From Diploscapter coronatus (taxonomy: Eukaryota > Nematoda > Chromadorea > Rhabditida > Rhabditidae): a DNA stretch of 64,000 nt. Shown one piece after another: positions 49,801 to 62,157 of the stretch (the first letter of the stretch is position 1; every line of letters starts with the position of its first letter). The notes below the pieces were generated by a model. It saw nothing but the letters and a program-made list of their open reading frames with translations, ran no database searches and was not told where the DNA came from. The DNA is taken from contig OZ038422.1 of assembly GCA_964036155.1 (NCBI GenBank), forward strand, positions 51,173,201-51,237,200, written 5' to 3'. The position numbers were made by a program, and so were the translations under genes.

Positions 49801-52800
49801 CTTTGGATTTTCAAAAACAGGACTTTTATTTTTACCTGATTTTGCTCGTAACGTATCTTCAGGTCGGTGAACAATTTGACGTAGGTGATATTCTCGAAGG
49901 CCGATTGATGGTTTTCGATCGTGTAGCTCACCAGAGTCTTTATGTTTTCCTGAAAAGGGGTCATAACTCTTTGAAAGAGACCAAATTTTTTATAAAGAAT
50001 TTTTTTTTCAAAAATATCAAAAATTAACCGATCGAATGAAGTCGAACAGCTCGAGGATGGCCGAGTTGAGCAGATTGTAGCGATTACCGTTCGCTTTGAA
50101 GCATTCCACCACCTGCAAATTTTTCAAAATTTAGAAAAGGGAAGTTATTTTCAAAAATTCAATCACTTTTTCAGAAAATAGTACCGATAAACGAAAAATG
50201 AAGACTTTTCAAACTTCACAACTTTTTCAACCTACCTTATCCAAAACCCTCTCCTTGACGATGTGTCTGAAGTAGAAGTGGTAGTCGTTTTTGACTCCAA
50301 TGACAGTGCGGAGGATTTTCAGGGCTGAGAGGGACAGGAAGTGGTGCTTTGACTTGAGGAGGACGAGGACCTTGTTGAGGAGATCGTTGTTGATGGCGTA
50401 CGACCGCATCGAATGGGAGTGGTGTTCGATGCAGAAGCACAACAGACGCACCACCAGGGCCTGACGATTTGCCGTCACGTAGTCGTCTGGAAATTTAAAA
50501 ATTAGGCATTTTCCAAAAATGTTTCAAGAAAATTATTATTATAAAATCGAAGATTTCTCTAATAACAATTATGCGATGTTCTTCATGCTAAAATACTAAT
50601 ACCCACCCTTTTTGAGCACCCCGCCCTGGACATTGTCGGCGAGTGGCTTGACCAAAGTCCCAACGGAGCGTGTATAGAACAGCTGCAGGAACTCGGAACG
50701 GTCCGCTTTTTGCATCGACACCATCGTGTCGGGGTCCAGCAGAGTTCGGAGGACCTAAATTTACTTTTTTAAATCGAAATTAAAAAAAAGATATTCGGAT
50801 TTTTCCTGCTTTGAATCAAATTCACTAATTTAGAGTCAGAGAATGCATATTTTAGCGCTTTCAATTTTGAGACCAAAATAATAATTCGAACAAGAAAAGC
50901 CGCTTTTTCCTTCGTGGCTTTATATGGAAAAGTCATCCTATGATAAAGCATAAGATCGAAAATCGTTTGAAATGTATAATTTTAAATTTTCTCTCACTTG
51001 AGCCACTTGATTCGCCGACGTCAGCTCCGGATCGCGGTCGGTTTGCATGTGGCTGATGAGACGGTTCAGGAGGATCTGCTCCTAAAATTCAAAACATCAA
51101 TTTTCGACATTTTTCAAAAAATCTCGGCAACCTGAGTTTTAAATTTTTCTTTAAAATTTCCAAAACGTCAAATTCCGCCCCACTCACCTGCTGTTTGTCC
51201 TTGGCCTGTCTGAGTAGGTAGTCACGGACTTGCTGGGGATTGTGTTCGACGAGCAGGGTGAGCATTTCCACGATCGTGACGCGCGTGTCCACGTCAGGTG
51301 AGATGATACATGGCTCGATCACGCCCAGTATATCGTTGTTCGAGAGGGCCTGAAAACAGTATTTTTGCAACTTTAAATGTCTTTAGATCTTTCTTCTCTC
51401 AAATATATGCGTCTCTTTAGTCTGAATCGGGAATGTTCTAGGAAATGTTTTCTCTCAGAGGCAAGGCAATATGAAATATATTTCTTTTCAGTTATCATTC
51501 ACAAATCTTTTAAATTCGAGATCCGAAAGGGGAGTAAAACATTTCATCAAGATTTCTAATGTGAAACTTGGATAATATGTCGAACTCCATAAAACGTTTG
51601 AATTTTCTCGAGGAAAAAATGCGAACCTTGTAGAAATTGTCCTTGCTCTGAGGTCCATTTGAGGGCAGAGAGCTGCTGAGCGTGATGAACTCCTTGAGGA
51701 AGAAGGCCAGATCTCGTCTCTGGGCGACGCCAGTTTCGGGGTCCTTCAACTGCTCGAACAACTCCTTCATCAGTTGACGATCTTTCTGAACAAAATCGGA
51801 TAAATTTCAAAATTTACACGAAATAACGAGATTTTTTTTAGCAAATAATTCGTTTCCGTCAGTTGTTTTTTTCAAAGTGAAACATTGAACTAGTTGTATT
51901 TTCCTTCCAAACTTTTATGCCTTTATTTTTTAATTTCGAGAGAATCGTACTCATTTGGAGAGGAAACTATTCCAAGTTTCGATTCTTTTGATCTGAGAGG
52001 CATAACAACTACATCAATTTTATCTAACTTTTACAAAATCTCTTCTATCTTTAACTAGAGTACTTTTATCTCCAAAATTTAAGAATAAATTATTTTGTCG
52101 TCTCTCAATTTGCCCACCTGAAGCATGGTGACGATGTCGATTCGGCTGAAGAAGATGTATGAGTTGAGGACAGAAAGAAGGTTCTCTTCGAACAGGGACG
52201 GAGCAGGAAGGCATACGTCTTGGAGGTATTGCACGCGGTACGTCTTGTGGATTTTCTCTCTGAAAATTTCAAATCTCTACGTTTCACAGATAGTCCTTTT
52301 ATTCCGAGCTAGAAAATCTATTTCCTACTTTTTCGAGTTTAAATTACGAACTATGAAAATTTGTATGTTTCACAAATTTGTAAATCCTTCGATATTTCGG
52401 AAAATTTCAATGCTCGCCTTCTATCGTAAATGTTCAAAAATTCCAATGAGCTAGCTGTTTCTCGATTTTTTTTTAAATCTTCCAAAATCTTACTTGAGTT
52501 CATCCGAGGCGATCGGGAGAACCTCTCTGAACTTTGCCTTCTCGAACAGGAACTCCCTGTGCTTTCTGGGTTCCTCGTGCGCGGGATCATACTCCAACAT
52601 GCCGATCACGTCCCTCAGGTACCTGTCATCCAGCAACGTCTGAAATGTGATCATAGTTCAACAAAATCTCTCTAGAAGTCTATGTTTAATCTCGTTAGTA
52701 TTCGTATCTAGTTGTCGTCAAAAACCCTTCTTTTTGAATGCTAAAATAGAAATTCTTCAGAAAAGTTTCAAGGAAACTTAGATCGAATCTCAAATTTAAT

Positions 52801-55405
52801 CCAATCTTTTCCTCATAAAACCACTATTTATTTTTGGCTCACATCATTGATGGAGTTGCGGTTGAGCATGAACATGTTCTTGGTGATGGAATAGAGATAG
52901 CGCAGCCCCTCCGAGTGATCCAGGTCCTCGCACATGTGGAACAGGTCGATGAGTTTGGCGATCACGCTAAAAATTCAGAATTTTAAAAATAAGTTTCAAA
53001 TTTTCAAAGTTTTAAATCTTTTCAACTATTTTCAATTTTGCTTATTTACTCCGTCGAAAAATAACGAAGCTTCAAAAAAATATCTTCTTAGATAAGTTTT
53101 AATATCATTTCGTTAACCATTTTTCTTCTTCAATAATGACAGATTATTATTAAAGGAAAAATTAACATCATATGAAAATCGAGAATCCATTTACTTTAGA
53201 ACATTTTTTTTTTCCAAGTATCGGGGTACCCGAAATTAATCATGATTTTTTCAGAGAATACAATGGCCTACTTCTCATTTTCGATGGCGTTGGCCATTTT
53301 CTCCCTGAGCATGGCGGAGGCGATGTGGTTGCTGATGGCGAGCTCGATCTCTCCCAGACGGCCCATCTCCACGGGAGGCAGGATGACGCGACTCCCTGAG
53401 GTCGAGCCCTCAGATAGATCAGCTTCATCCATGTCGTCGTAGCCAGCGTCCTGCAAATTGAACATAAAATACCCTTTTATTTTAGGATTTAAAATTTGAA
53501 TCACATTTAATCTTTCAATATTATAGGCAGACGCAGAAAATGACTCAATAAAATGATCAATTTCATCCCAAGCTTCAATTCTCTCGGAATCAAGTGAGAG
53601 GGACTCACTTCAAAGATAATTTCTTTTGAGATATTTTTTAAAACCAACCGCATCGCCCGGGTCCTTGCCCTGCACCTCACAGATCTTGGCCCAGATCTCC
53701 TCGCAGCCGCTCTTCTCTTGGAACGACAGGGCCAGGTCGCACGTGTCCGACTCCGACCAAACGATCAGAGTTTCCTGCACAAGTTGAAATTTTAAAGATT
53801 CTCTTTACGTATTTTAGATTTAGGTTCCAAATATAGGGAAGCATTTGATTCAAACTCAAAAATATACGGAGGAGTTAGATCGCAGAAGCGAAATTACGCT
53901 ATGATTTTACCATGAATGGAGACAACTTTTAAAAATTCTAGGCTAGAGATACAAAATTGTGAAGAAAATATTATAAGGGGTAGGTCGCACGACCATTCGG
54001 ACTTAATTTTGGTCTTAAGGAAAAAATATTTTTAGCCTTTTATTTATTTTTTTAGCTTTTTACCTGTTGCTTCTGGTAGACTGTCTCCATCAACACCTTC
54101 GACTCGAGAACATTCTTCTCTGAGATTTTTAAAAATAAAAAATGCTCGTTTCAAATTCACGGATTAACTATAATAGCTTTAACCCGTCTTTTCTTATACA
54201 TTTTCGAAAAAATATGCTTGAAGAGAAATGTTATCTTTTTCTAAAAAAAAATCTCCTCACCAGTGGATTCGAGCTTGACGATAATCACGTAGGCGCTGGA
54301 GTCGTTGCCTGCCGGAATGCACGCGACGTGACCCGTACCGCGGTCGTCCCACACTCTCTGTTCACACAACACATACAGCTTTACCCGATTCTTCGAGTTC
54401 TGAAGACTAGAATAAGTTTCAAGAAAATATAGGCCATCGATTGAAGTTTTCTTTCAAACAACAAGTATATTGATCTCGAGTTTTGAGAAATTATTCTTTA
54501 TAAAGTATTTTGGTAAGTTGCATAATATCACGCATAAAAAGCAATCATTTTCTCTATGTTCCTGCGGAATTCTCGATTTAATTTCAAAAATTCCTCATTT
54601 CTCATTAGTTTCAAGAAATCCTACATACACAATCTCCCATTTTCAAGATATTCTTTTTTCTTCTCTCACATTTTCAAACCCCATATATTTTTCTAATTTC
54701 TTTTCCATTTCCCTACCCTTGGTATATCGACGTGATCGAGGGCGTTTTCCTTCTTTCCGTCTGCCTTTTTGCCCTCGTCGCCCTGGGTGCTGGCCCTATC
54801 CGCTTCGCTCTTCACCACAGGCCCGTTCTCTGTCTTCACATCGCCACTCGCAGCGGGCTTTTCGTCGGTCGGCTCACTCTGATCGGTGGGGTGGTCGTCT
54901 TTGTTCTCGCTTTCCTCCTTTTCCCTGCTCTTCTCTTGACTCGCCCTGTCCTCCTCGGCTGATTTGACCTCCTGAAAAGTTAATATATGCTTCAGAAATT
55001 CACACGAGTTTTATTTCACGAAATTCTCCGAATTATGTCTGCTTTTGATCTCCGAAAATAAAAATTTAGACAATTTCCCCGCTATACTCACGATTATCAA
55101 ACTTGCGAATTTCCCGATCCGCGAGTGCCAGCATGAACGATAGCATTTCTTATCGAGCGAGGAAAAGAGCATGTCTTCTTCCTGTCCCTCGAAAAGGCAT
55201 ACTATTTCGTTCATGCGGGCCACTCGCGGATCTGGAAATTTATAGGTCTGGCTGAAATTTCATTGTTCCCCCTTTTCACTCGTACCTTGCCGTTTTGCTC
55301 TGACTCGAGTCCTGGCTCGTCGATCTCGGCCTTGGGCTGCTTGGTCGCGTCCTCTTCTGCCTTCTCCGACGAATTCCCTCCGGCCGAAAGCTCCTCTTTT
55401 CCCAT
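46861..55405 (-). CDS. smk-1: Protein phosphatase 4 regulatory subunit 3 (SMEK family)
   Basis: This subunit targets PP4; C. elegans SMK-1 acts in the nucleus with DAF-16 in longevity and stress. Twenty-five coding exons run from 55405 down to 46861 and join in phase to about 1126 residues. The RanBD/EVH1-like N-domain starts near residue 126 ([20 protein letters not shown], then [28 protein letters not shown]). The SMEK armadillo-like core follows ([65 protein letters not shown]). The C-terminus is acidic and disordered ([26 protein letters not shown]) with basic patches GKRPSS and DAKRSK that look like a bipartite nuclear signal. The first 125 residues are a hydrophilic Glu/Lys/Asp-rich extension. 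The first exon starts at 55475 after TTTTCAG, a possible trans-splice site, and the first good ATG is at 55405. The gene is head-to-head with vps-60. Confidence 0.95.
49495..49569 (-). other. tRNA-like remnant at an smk-1 exon-intron border
   Basis: On the minus strand, directly after the donor following 49570, TGGCTCAGTTGATAAAGCGC matches the A-box and D-arm of many tRNAs. It is followed by GCTCGATTTGTGAAT, similar to an anticodon arm. A degraded B-box-like GGCAAGAATCC lies about 35 bases further on. Stems are incomplete, so this is not a working tRNA gene. Confidence 0.3.
55116..55232. repeat. 117-bp foldback in the first smk-1 intron
   Basis: The outer arms are 55116-55140 (GATCCGCGAGTGCCAGCATG and on) and 55207-55232, inverted copies with about three differences. 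The inner sequence also pairs imperfectly toward a centre near 55174 (GAGCGAGGAAAAGAGCATG against its partner). The whole segment would fold into one long hairpin on either strand. Confidence 0.85.
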
Positions 55406-55475
55406 CGTTAGCTGATTTTTCGCGATTTGCTGATCGGTTGACTTTTGTTGTTTAGAAAGCCGGACCAACGTGCAT

Positions 55476-56814
55476 CTGAAAATTGAATATAATTAGGACG
55501 GCTAACAAGAAAATTAGGGTAAGCGAGTAATTATCGGAGAAAATAGAGATTCAAGAAACGGGGTAATATTGGCAAGAGCAATAATCGAGAAACCGGGGCA
55601 ATTATCGGAGAAAATCAGCATTTAAAGAAACCTTACAGGAGGAATTCAAAGAATCCGGCAAATTATCGACGAAAAACCCGCGATTTCCGATAACACATCC
55701 CAAGTGAAAGTCGCTAATTACGCCTAATTAATTCGATCAAAATGAGCGATTTCCAATTTCGACGTAATCAAAACGCGTTCTCCTGGCACTGACCAAGTTT
55801 GGCGCCCAAAAGCTTATCAATGATAGCGAATTTTTCGATTTCCGACCGCAATTAACCTAATATTGGAGTTTCGAAAAGTTACAAAAACCGGCAATCGCCT
55901 AGGTTTTCCCAAAAATAGGCCACTTTGAAATTTTGCAAATATTTGAGATTTTCGATAATTTTACTGGAGGATACTCAAGTTTTTTGGGGTGGAAAAGAAT
56001 TTTAGAAAGTTCACCCATTTCTGGGGTAAGACGATAACTTTTGTAAAGGAAGGTGAGTGATTTTCGAAATTTGACCGGTGAGAAATGGGTGTATTTTCCA
56101 AAATCGTTTTTTTCGTTTTTGGGTGGAAAAATGCGACGCAAACAGTCAAAACGGGGAATGATTTCATAAAAGGCGAGCGTGACGCAGGAGATCTTTCGAA
56201 AGAAGCAGAAAAGCGAGAAATAGCGGGCGACTTTGGGAGAAAATGAGAACGCGACGGAAAAAGTACAAAAAACGAAAATAGGCCAGGAAAGAAAGAGGGC
56301 GAAAAGAGACAGTGCAAGTGGGTGGAGAGAGCGCAGTGGCGAAAATCGATGCGAGTTTCTGCTAGTGGCGGTTTTTTTTTCGAAGTACGGATTTTACGTG
56401 TAAACGTCGAACATTACGTTATCAAAGATAAGTAAACCCGCTGATTCAACACGCATTTCGCAATAGATTTTATGCTTTCATAAATAGGGTTGACATGAAC
56501 TCGAGCTTTTGATCGATAAAATGATAAGGGGCAGCGATTTGTGATAATTTTTGGCTTTTTGCTTTTTTCAGCCAACTTAGTCAACAGCTTTCCGAAATCA
56601 GTCTGATACTTTTCTTCTGACTCGAGATCTTCTGAAACATCCTGAGTTTGTGCCTTTCTTCCGAAATTTCTTTTATTTCGCGTTTTCGGAACTCCTATTT
56701 TACTCTCAAAGGCTCTCATCAATTAATTTCATTTTTCATTTATTTGGCTTTAATTTCTCTGAAACCTCTCGATTTCGTGATGTTCGACAATGTTTATTTT
56801 AAATTTCCAGCAAA
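55476..56814. promoter_or_regulatory. Shared upstream region of smk-1 and vps-60
   Basis: About 1.3 kb between divergent genes. The strand facing vps-60 carries purine-rich stretches (about 56150-56340) and a run of T at 56371-56380. No TATA-like box or coding exon is convincing. The minus frame at 56414-56722 (102 residues, basic) lacks splice context and is not called. Confidence 0.5.
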
Positions 56815-58763
56815 ATGAAGCGCATTTTCGGAGCTGGAGGTAAGAAGGAACCGCCGCCCGACTTGAACCAGGCCATAGCGAATGTCGAGGCCAGGTACCG
56901 AAATTCAGATTTTTACTCGTAGCATTAGACAAAACTCTGAGCAAAAAATTGTTTTTAGATGAGGGCAAAAAAATTAAAATGAGATTTTAAAACGATGATT
57001 ATTTTAATTTCAGAGGGGAGAGTGTCGAAAAGAAGATTCAGAGACTCGACGCCGAACTCGTCAAACTCAGAGATCAGGTCGGATTTATATATTTTCTGAA
57101 AGATTGAACTATTGGAGATGAACCTTAAACAAAATTGTCTTCGATTTTTTAACTGCAGACTTTTAGATGGCCAAAATGCGTGAGGGACCGAGCAAGAATC
57201 TCGTCAAGCAGAAGGCGCTCAGGTAGTTCATAAATTTGATAACTAGAACAAGAAAGAATTATAGAATTTTGGTACTCTTTTTCGTGAAGCTTACATTTAA
57301 AAAAAAATTATTCTTAACTCCTAGAATTATTTGCATCGAACTCATCAGTTCCTCAAAGAAAAGATAATAAAATCTAAAACACATTTGTATGGAATACTCA
57401 AGTTAGATCATGTTTCTGGTTTTATTATAAAAGATGGAACCTACCTTATTTGTTTCAGAGTGCTGAAGCAGAAGCGCATGTACGAGAATCAGCGCGGGCA
57501 ATTGGACCAGCAAGTCTTCAACATGGACCAGAGCAACTTCGCGCTGCAGGGCATGAAGGATAATCAGGTATTTTTGAGAATGAAAATATTCTTCAAAAAT
57601 TGTGCTTTACCCCTTCTTGCATTCTTTACTTTCATCTTTTCGGAAAGGCTACAAAACCTCTTCGAAATTGAAAAAGCCTGCCTTTTCTTCGAAATTTTAT
57701 TTGATCTTCATTTTCTTGGTAAAAGCTGCATTAAACATCTTGAAATTTTTGAAAACTCGCATTTATTTATTTTTTTACTTCAGGTGACCGTCGCCGCGAT
57801 GAAGGAGGGCCTCAAGACGATGCAGAAGGAGTACAAAAAGCTGGACATCGGCAAGGTAAGAAAAAAAATGAAATTTAAAAATATATATATATTTTTCAGA
57901 TCGAAGATCTCCAAGACCAGATGGAAGACATGTTGGACATGAACAACGAGATCCAAGAAGCCATGTCTCGTCAGTACGACACACCAGATGTAAGAAAACT
58001 CCACTTTTTTATTTTTATAATTGATTTGACATTTCCCTAAAGAAGATCTGAGACGGGTAAAAATTAGTGCTGTGCTTTGAAATGATAATTTTTGATACTT
58101 ATATATATATATTTTTTTTTTGAAAGCGAGGAAGAATAGGTAGTTTTAAAAATGATATAGTCGTGATTATTCTTGAGACTTATCATATGATTTTTGTCAA
58201 GTTCAGGAACAACTATTGGCATTATCGAAAATTGATTTTGCTTGGATCATTTCTGAAACCTAACATTTTCAAAATACAGAATTACGAATGTTGTTACGTT
58301 ATTTTTGATTTTCAGATCGACGAAGCAGACCTGGAGGCGGAACTTGCGGCACTCGGCGACGAGCTCGACCTCGGGGAGACGGACACCAACTATCTCGATG
58401 AAGCCCTCGCCGCTCCCGGCGTTCCCACCAGCAAACCCAGTTCCAGCAAGGTCAACATTCAAATTACTCAAATCTGATTAGAATTAAAAAAAAAACTCGC
58501 GGAAATCTTTATTTTTTGCAATTTACTATCTTTTTGATGCAAATTTAAAACATTTATTTTAGCACATTTTCACGGCTTTTCCCTACAAATATAGATTTTT
58601 GTTCATTTTATTAAGAACAAGGGACTGTTAAAATGACATTTCGTTAAGTTTAACGGTTATTCTTGAAATCTTCATAAACAAAAATTGGATAGATAATTTT
58701 CAATTTCAGACCGCTGAGGGTCTCGAGGTGGACGAGTTCGGACTTCCGAAAATTCCGGCCTAA
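56815..58763 (+). CDS. vps-60: ESCRT-III subunit CHMP5/Vps60
   Basis: Vps60 binds Vta1 and regulates the Vps4 ATPase during endosomal membrane scission. Eight exons (56815-56894, 57014-57077, 57167-57222, 57459-57567, 57784-57855, 57900-57989, 58316-58450, 58710-58763) give 219 residues, the same as human CHMP5 as far as I recall. Family motifs run the full length: [77 protein letters not shown] helix ([20 protein letters not shown]), the acidic [14 protein letters not shown] and the conserved end [11 protein letters not shown]. It acts on the cytosolic face of endosomes. The gene symbol follows yeast and worm usage by homology. It is complete with no oddities, and diverges from smk-1. Confidence 0.96.
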
Positions 58764-59600
58764 AACTCCCCCGAATACCGTAATCTTGGTCTAATTGACT
58801 CGGTTCCCCTTCCAAAAATGATCTTATTTCAGAACTTTTGTGTACATTCTAAAATGTGAATGCTGTATTTTCTCTAATTCAAAAACTTGGAAATAATAAT
58901 ATGACTTTCTGACAACAAGACATCGAAATGACAAGATTTATTCCTTCTTTAGCCAAATTTACCCTCCAATTTTTCAATAGTCCCTAATTCTTGTCAATTC
59001 ATGTATTGTTGCCAAGAAGTCTTACTGTTTCCGAGTAACCTCTAATCGAAGCCTCTTTTTCAGAAATATAAAATTCAGGCTTCTATTTAAGAAAATACAG
59101 TGTTTCTAAAAATCCACTTCCAAAATGATCAACATTCTGACTTTTTATTTACATTATGCCATTCAAGATGTGTATGCTTTAGATCATTCTATAATTACCG
59201 CAATTTAGCTGATTTCCAGAATTAGCTCATTGACGTGATTTGAAGATAATAAATGTTTTATCGAAGATACTATAGCCCTAAGATATATTCTTTGCTCCAA
59301 CTCCTTACAACAATTTTCTATGATTGTTTGCACAGACTACACTTGTACGGTACTTATAGTATTTTGTGGCGTTTTTACCAATAGCGTCAAATAGTTTCGA
59401 GAGAGGTCATTAGCCTTTCTTTTTTCTTCAATTTTTATTCTAAGTTTCGCCTTTTTTTCTTATTTTAACCTCGCTTTTTTCTATTTCCGGCACAATTTTC
59501 TATTTCTTTCGGACCATATTCAATTTCAGTGTCCGTTTATTTTCCTCATTTCAGGTCGGCGTTCCTTTTGTCTCGATCATTTTTCAAGATTTTTCTCGAA
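58764..59600. other. Intergenic DNA, nothing recognised
   Basis: Contains the vps-60 3' UTR and the upstream region of the WAP-domain gene; AT-rich, without exon-like frames. Confidence 0.6.
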
Positions 59601-60262
59601 ATGAACTTCTTGAGGATCGTTTTATTATTCGTGTTCCGCAATAACTTGTTCCGATCTGTGTTCGGAGTGATTCATTTGGACTGGTGCCGATATTTCTACG
59701 ATCAAGGCATTTATAAGCCAGAGTGCAAGTTTTTCTTGCCGAATGAGATATTAGGTAGTTTGCTAAGTCTTTAACGAAGTTCTGGCCTTTGAGCTCGGAG
59801 TTTTCAAGGTTCAAACACAATTTACTTGCTATTTCTAAGCCATAATTCTGTCCATATCATGATTTCCTTCAGATATGCACTATCATCCCAAAGCCTACTC
59901 GAAAAGTCGAGCCGATTTGAAGAATATAGAATGCTCGCCATATTACGCCTATTGCACAAGAAATTCACTATGTCCTGATGGGCAAATGGTAAGGTTGCTG
60001 GTTTATTCTTTTGCAAGAAGCGTCTTCAGAGATGCCTGGACATGGCGGAATTTCGTGAATGCTGCGCGCCGCAAAAGAGAGAGTGTCCTAAGAAGGAGTA
60101 CCTACATTTTGGGTAGACTTTATTTGAGTAACCTGAAAATGAACCAATTTCAGATGCTTGCTTGAAAAACCAATAGATTGGTGCAGTTCTGACAACGACT
60201 GTTTAGCTTCGCCGATGCAAAGATGTTGTGAGACGCTGTGCAACTACAACATTTGCTTGTAG
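59601..60262 (+). CDS. Secreted cysteine-rich protein with a WAP four-disulfide core
   Basis: Four exons (59601-59754, 59873-59988, 60018-60112, 60154-60262) give 157 residues. The start MNFLRIVLLFVFRNN is hydrophobic and probably a signal peptide, though with an Arg inside it. The middle has further cysteine pairs (IECSPYYAYC, SLCPDGQM, RCLDMAEFRECC). The C-terminus forms a full WAP signature with eight cysteines: ECP, FGC, DWC, NDC, then RCC, LC and the last C in NYNIC two residues from the stop (exon 4 begins inside the second cysteine's codon context). WAP modules are extracellular and often protease inhibitors or antimicrobials; the role here is unknown. AATAAA is at 60330-60335. The next gene is convergent, with only 182 bases between stop codons. 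Confidence 0.83.
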
Positions 60263-60329
60263 CGTTTCGATACTCGGATCATATTCATACCGGTGTATTC
60301 AGAGCTTTGATCACTAAATGTATAAATTA

Positions 60330-60381
60330 AATAAATAAACTTTGAATGTACAAAATTTTGAGCCATATCATTGCATTTATT
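60330..60381. terminator. Back-to-back polyadenylation signals of two convergent genes
   Basis: Overlapping AATAAA signals for the plus-strand WAP gene at 60330-60339 and TTTATT (AATAAA on the minus strand) for the convergent gene at 60376-60381. Cleavage of each transcript would fall near or within the other gene's signal. Confidence 0.65.
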
Positions 60382-60444
60382 AATTGCCTAATTATTATTA
60401 ATATGATGGAAAATAGTTGGATAATATCCCGCATAAGTACTGAT

Positions 60445-61578
60445 CTAGAAGTCCTCAGGCTCACCAGCACCAGCTTCCGAGACCGCTCCACACGATATCG
60501 ATGTCGTCGGTCGCATTTCGAACAAACTCTTGAATTTACCCGTAGCGCCGTCGCACTCCATCGTGTATACGACAGGGGTCGTGCTGGTTTCAGATAACGG
60601 CGCTTCCTGAAATCGACCCATCAAAATTCGAATTTAGTCTGAAAATACCGGATCAGGTTGATCCGTGTAGAAGACGAGATTCGGTGCACTGGCTGGACAT
60701 GTGACAACTATCTCAGAGCATCCAGAAGCAGACTGAAAATGAATTTTCTTCGAATGTTTGGAATGAACTTTTTGTTTTTATATTATTGTTTGTATCTGCT
60801 TTGAGAGCATTAAGGGTTTTGTTCACTAGACAATCAAATGAATTTTGAAACTTACCGTCCTAAGCATCGGATTCTTGGTTGGCAGCTGACAAGAGGCGTA
60901 TTCAGTCGGACATGGAGTCGTCGTTACTCCAAGACTGTTCACCGTACACATTTGACAGGCAGTTGCAGCTGAAATTGAAAGCCTTCCTCAACTTTCTTAT
61001 TTTCCCCGTTTTACGTTTAGTGTAGAGAATAATGCCATCGACGATTCCGTTAGCTTCAGCTAGCGGCGTCCGGAGGTACCATTGCGAATTCTCAGTGCAC
61101 TGGAACGTTCCGTAGACCTAAAGCAGCATCATCTTGGTCTCACAGGAAACTAGGTTAATCACCTGCAACTGCTCTGTCTGCACCGGGTTCGTACCGTAGA
61201 GTTGTCCGTCTGCTCGTTTCACAGCGGAGTATTCACCGTTCGTGATCACTTTCGCCTGAATTTCGTGATGAACCAGAAGAAGGACGAATAGTTTACCTCC
61301 ATGCACCCTACTGTTGTGTAGTATTGGCTGAGCGCTTCTGCTTCTGGTTTGACCATAAAGCATACGTTATTTGGATCGTTCGCGCTATTCACCAGTTCGC
61401 ATAGCCTTGGGACATATAGGGGATCACATCCGGCACAGCCCTCTTTATTTTTCGAATTTATCTTGAAGTTTCCAAAAATTCCTCATATGGCTCACTTACC
61501 TCCCGGAGTGGTCCTGAAGCATCCTATAATAGAGTGAATAAAGTTGGTGATAAATATTGAGTTGAAGAGGAAGCGCAT
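60445..61578 (-). CDS. Secreted protein with two C6-like cysteine repeats
   Basis: Seven exons (61500-61578, 61297-61442, 61163-61255, 61015-61117, 60856-60968, 60649-60732, 60445-60606) give 259 residues. MRFLFNSIFITNFIHSIIG is a signal peptide. Two homologous repeats follow. Repeat 1 runs from GCAGC through NNVCF and VGCME to FQCTENSQWYL. Repeat 2 runs from TACQMC through TTTPC, SASGCSEIVVTCPASAPNLV and TMECDGATGKFKSLF to SISCG. The spacing C-x2-C, GC, TCPA and C-x-A-x-G-x-F/W resembles the nematode C6 domain of extracellular proteins. I am not certain of that family. The first intron's acceptor (AATAAAG) is weak, but it is the one that keeps the frame. Confidence 0.72.
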
Positions 61579-62157
61579 TTCATTAGAAGATGAGAAAAGT
61601 TAGGATGGAGGGAAATTGTTAGGAAATTCCGTGTCCGTGTTCCCGGGGAGGTAAAAAGTAAAACGTTCGAGTTTCCCCTCGCGTGCGAGCGTTTCTCGCT
61701 TCACAGACCCCATTATGCACGTATCATAACGCGTTCGATATTCGATGATCGAAGAAAAGCCATCAGAAGGGAAAAAGATCTGTAAGGTCGAGTTCACACA
61801 GCTCATCAGGTCGGAAGAATTGTCACCCGGATGAAAACCAGTATGATAATAAAACAACGGAGGTATATCATTAGTTATAGCAGTTTTATGGCATTTTTTA
61901 ACAGGCTAAAAATAAGTTACTTGTATTATTTTAATTTTAAAAATTTCAATTTGCTGCTTTGAATTTTCGTAACTTATGCCAAAATGTGAAGAAAGGCTTT
62001 GTTTAGTAAACTACCATCCCGTTGCTAATAAACGTCCTACGTTTACGTGACCTTGAAATGCATCTCTACCACCAATAAACAAAAAACGCCATTCTAAAAA
62101 AATTATCTATCAGTTGATGATATGTGTAGTTAGGAGGATACCTTCAATCGCTTAATC
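61579..62157. other. Intergenic DNA between divergent genes
   Basis: Upstream region shared by the C6-like gene (minus) and the zinc-finger gene (plus). A minus frame at 61600-61857 (85 residues, three cysteines) looks protein-like but has no start or splice link I can support. Confidence 0.45.

Noticed and set aside
56414..56722. 102-residue basic open frame on the minus strand between smk-1 and vps-60
   Set aside because: No recognisable domain, no splice links, and it lies in the shared promoter region.
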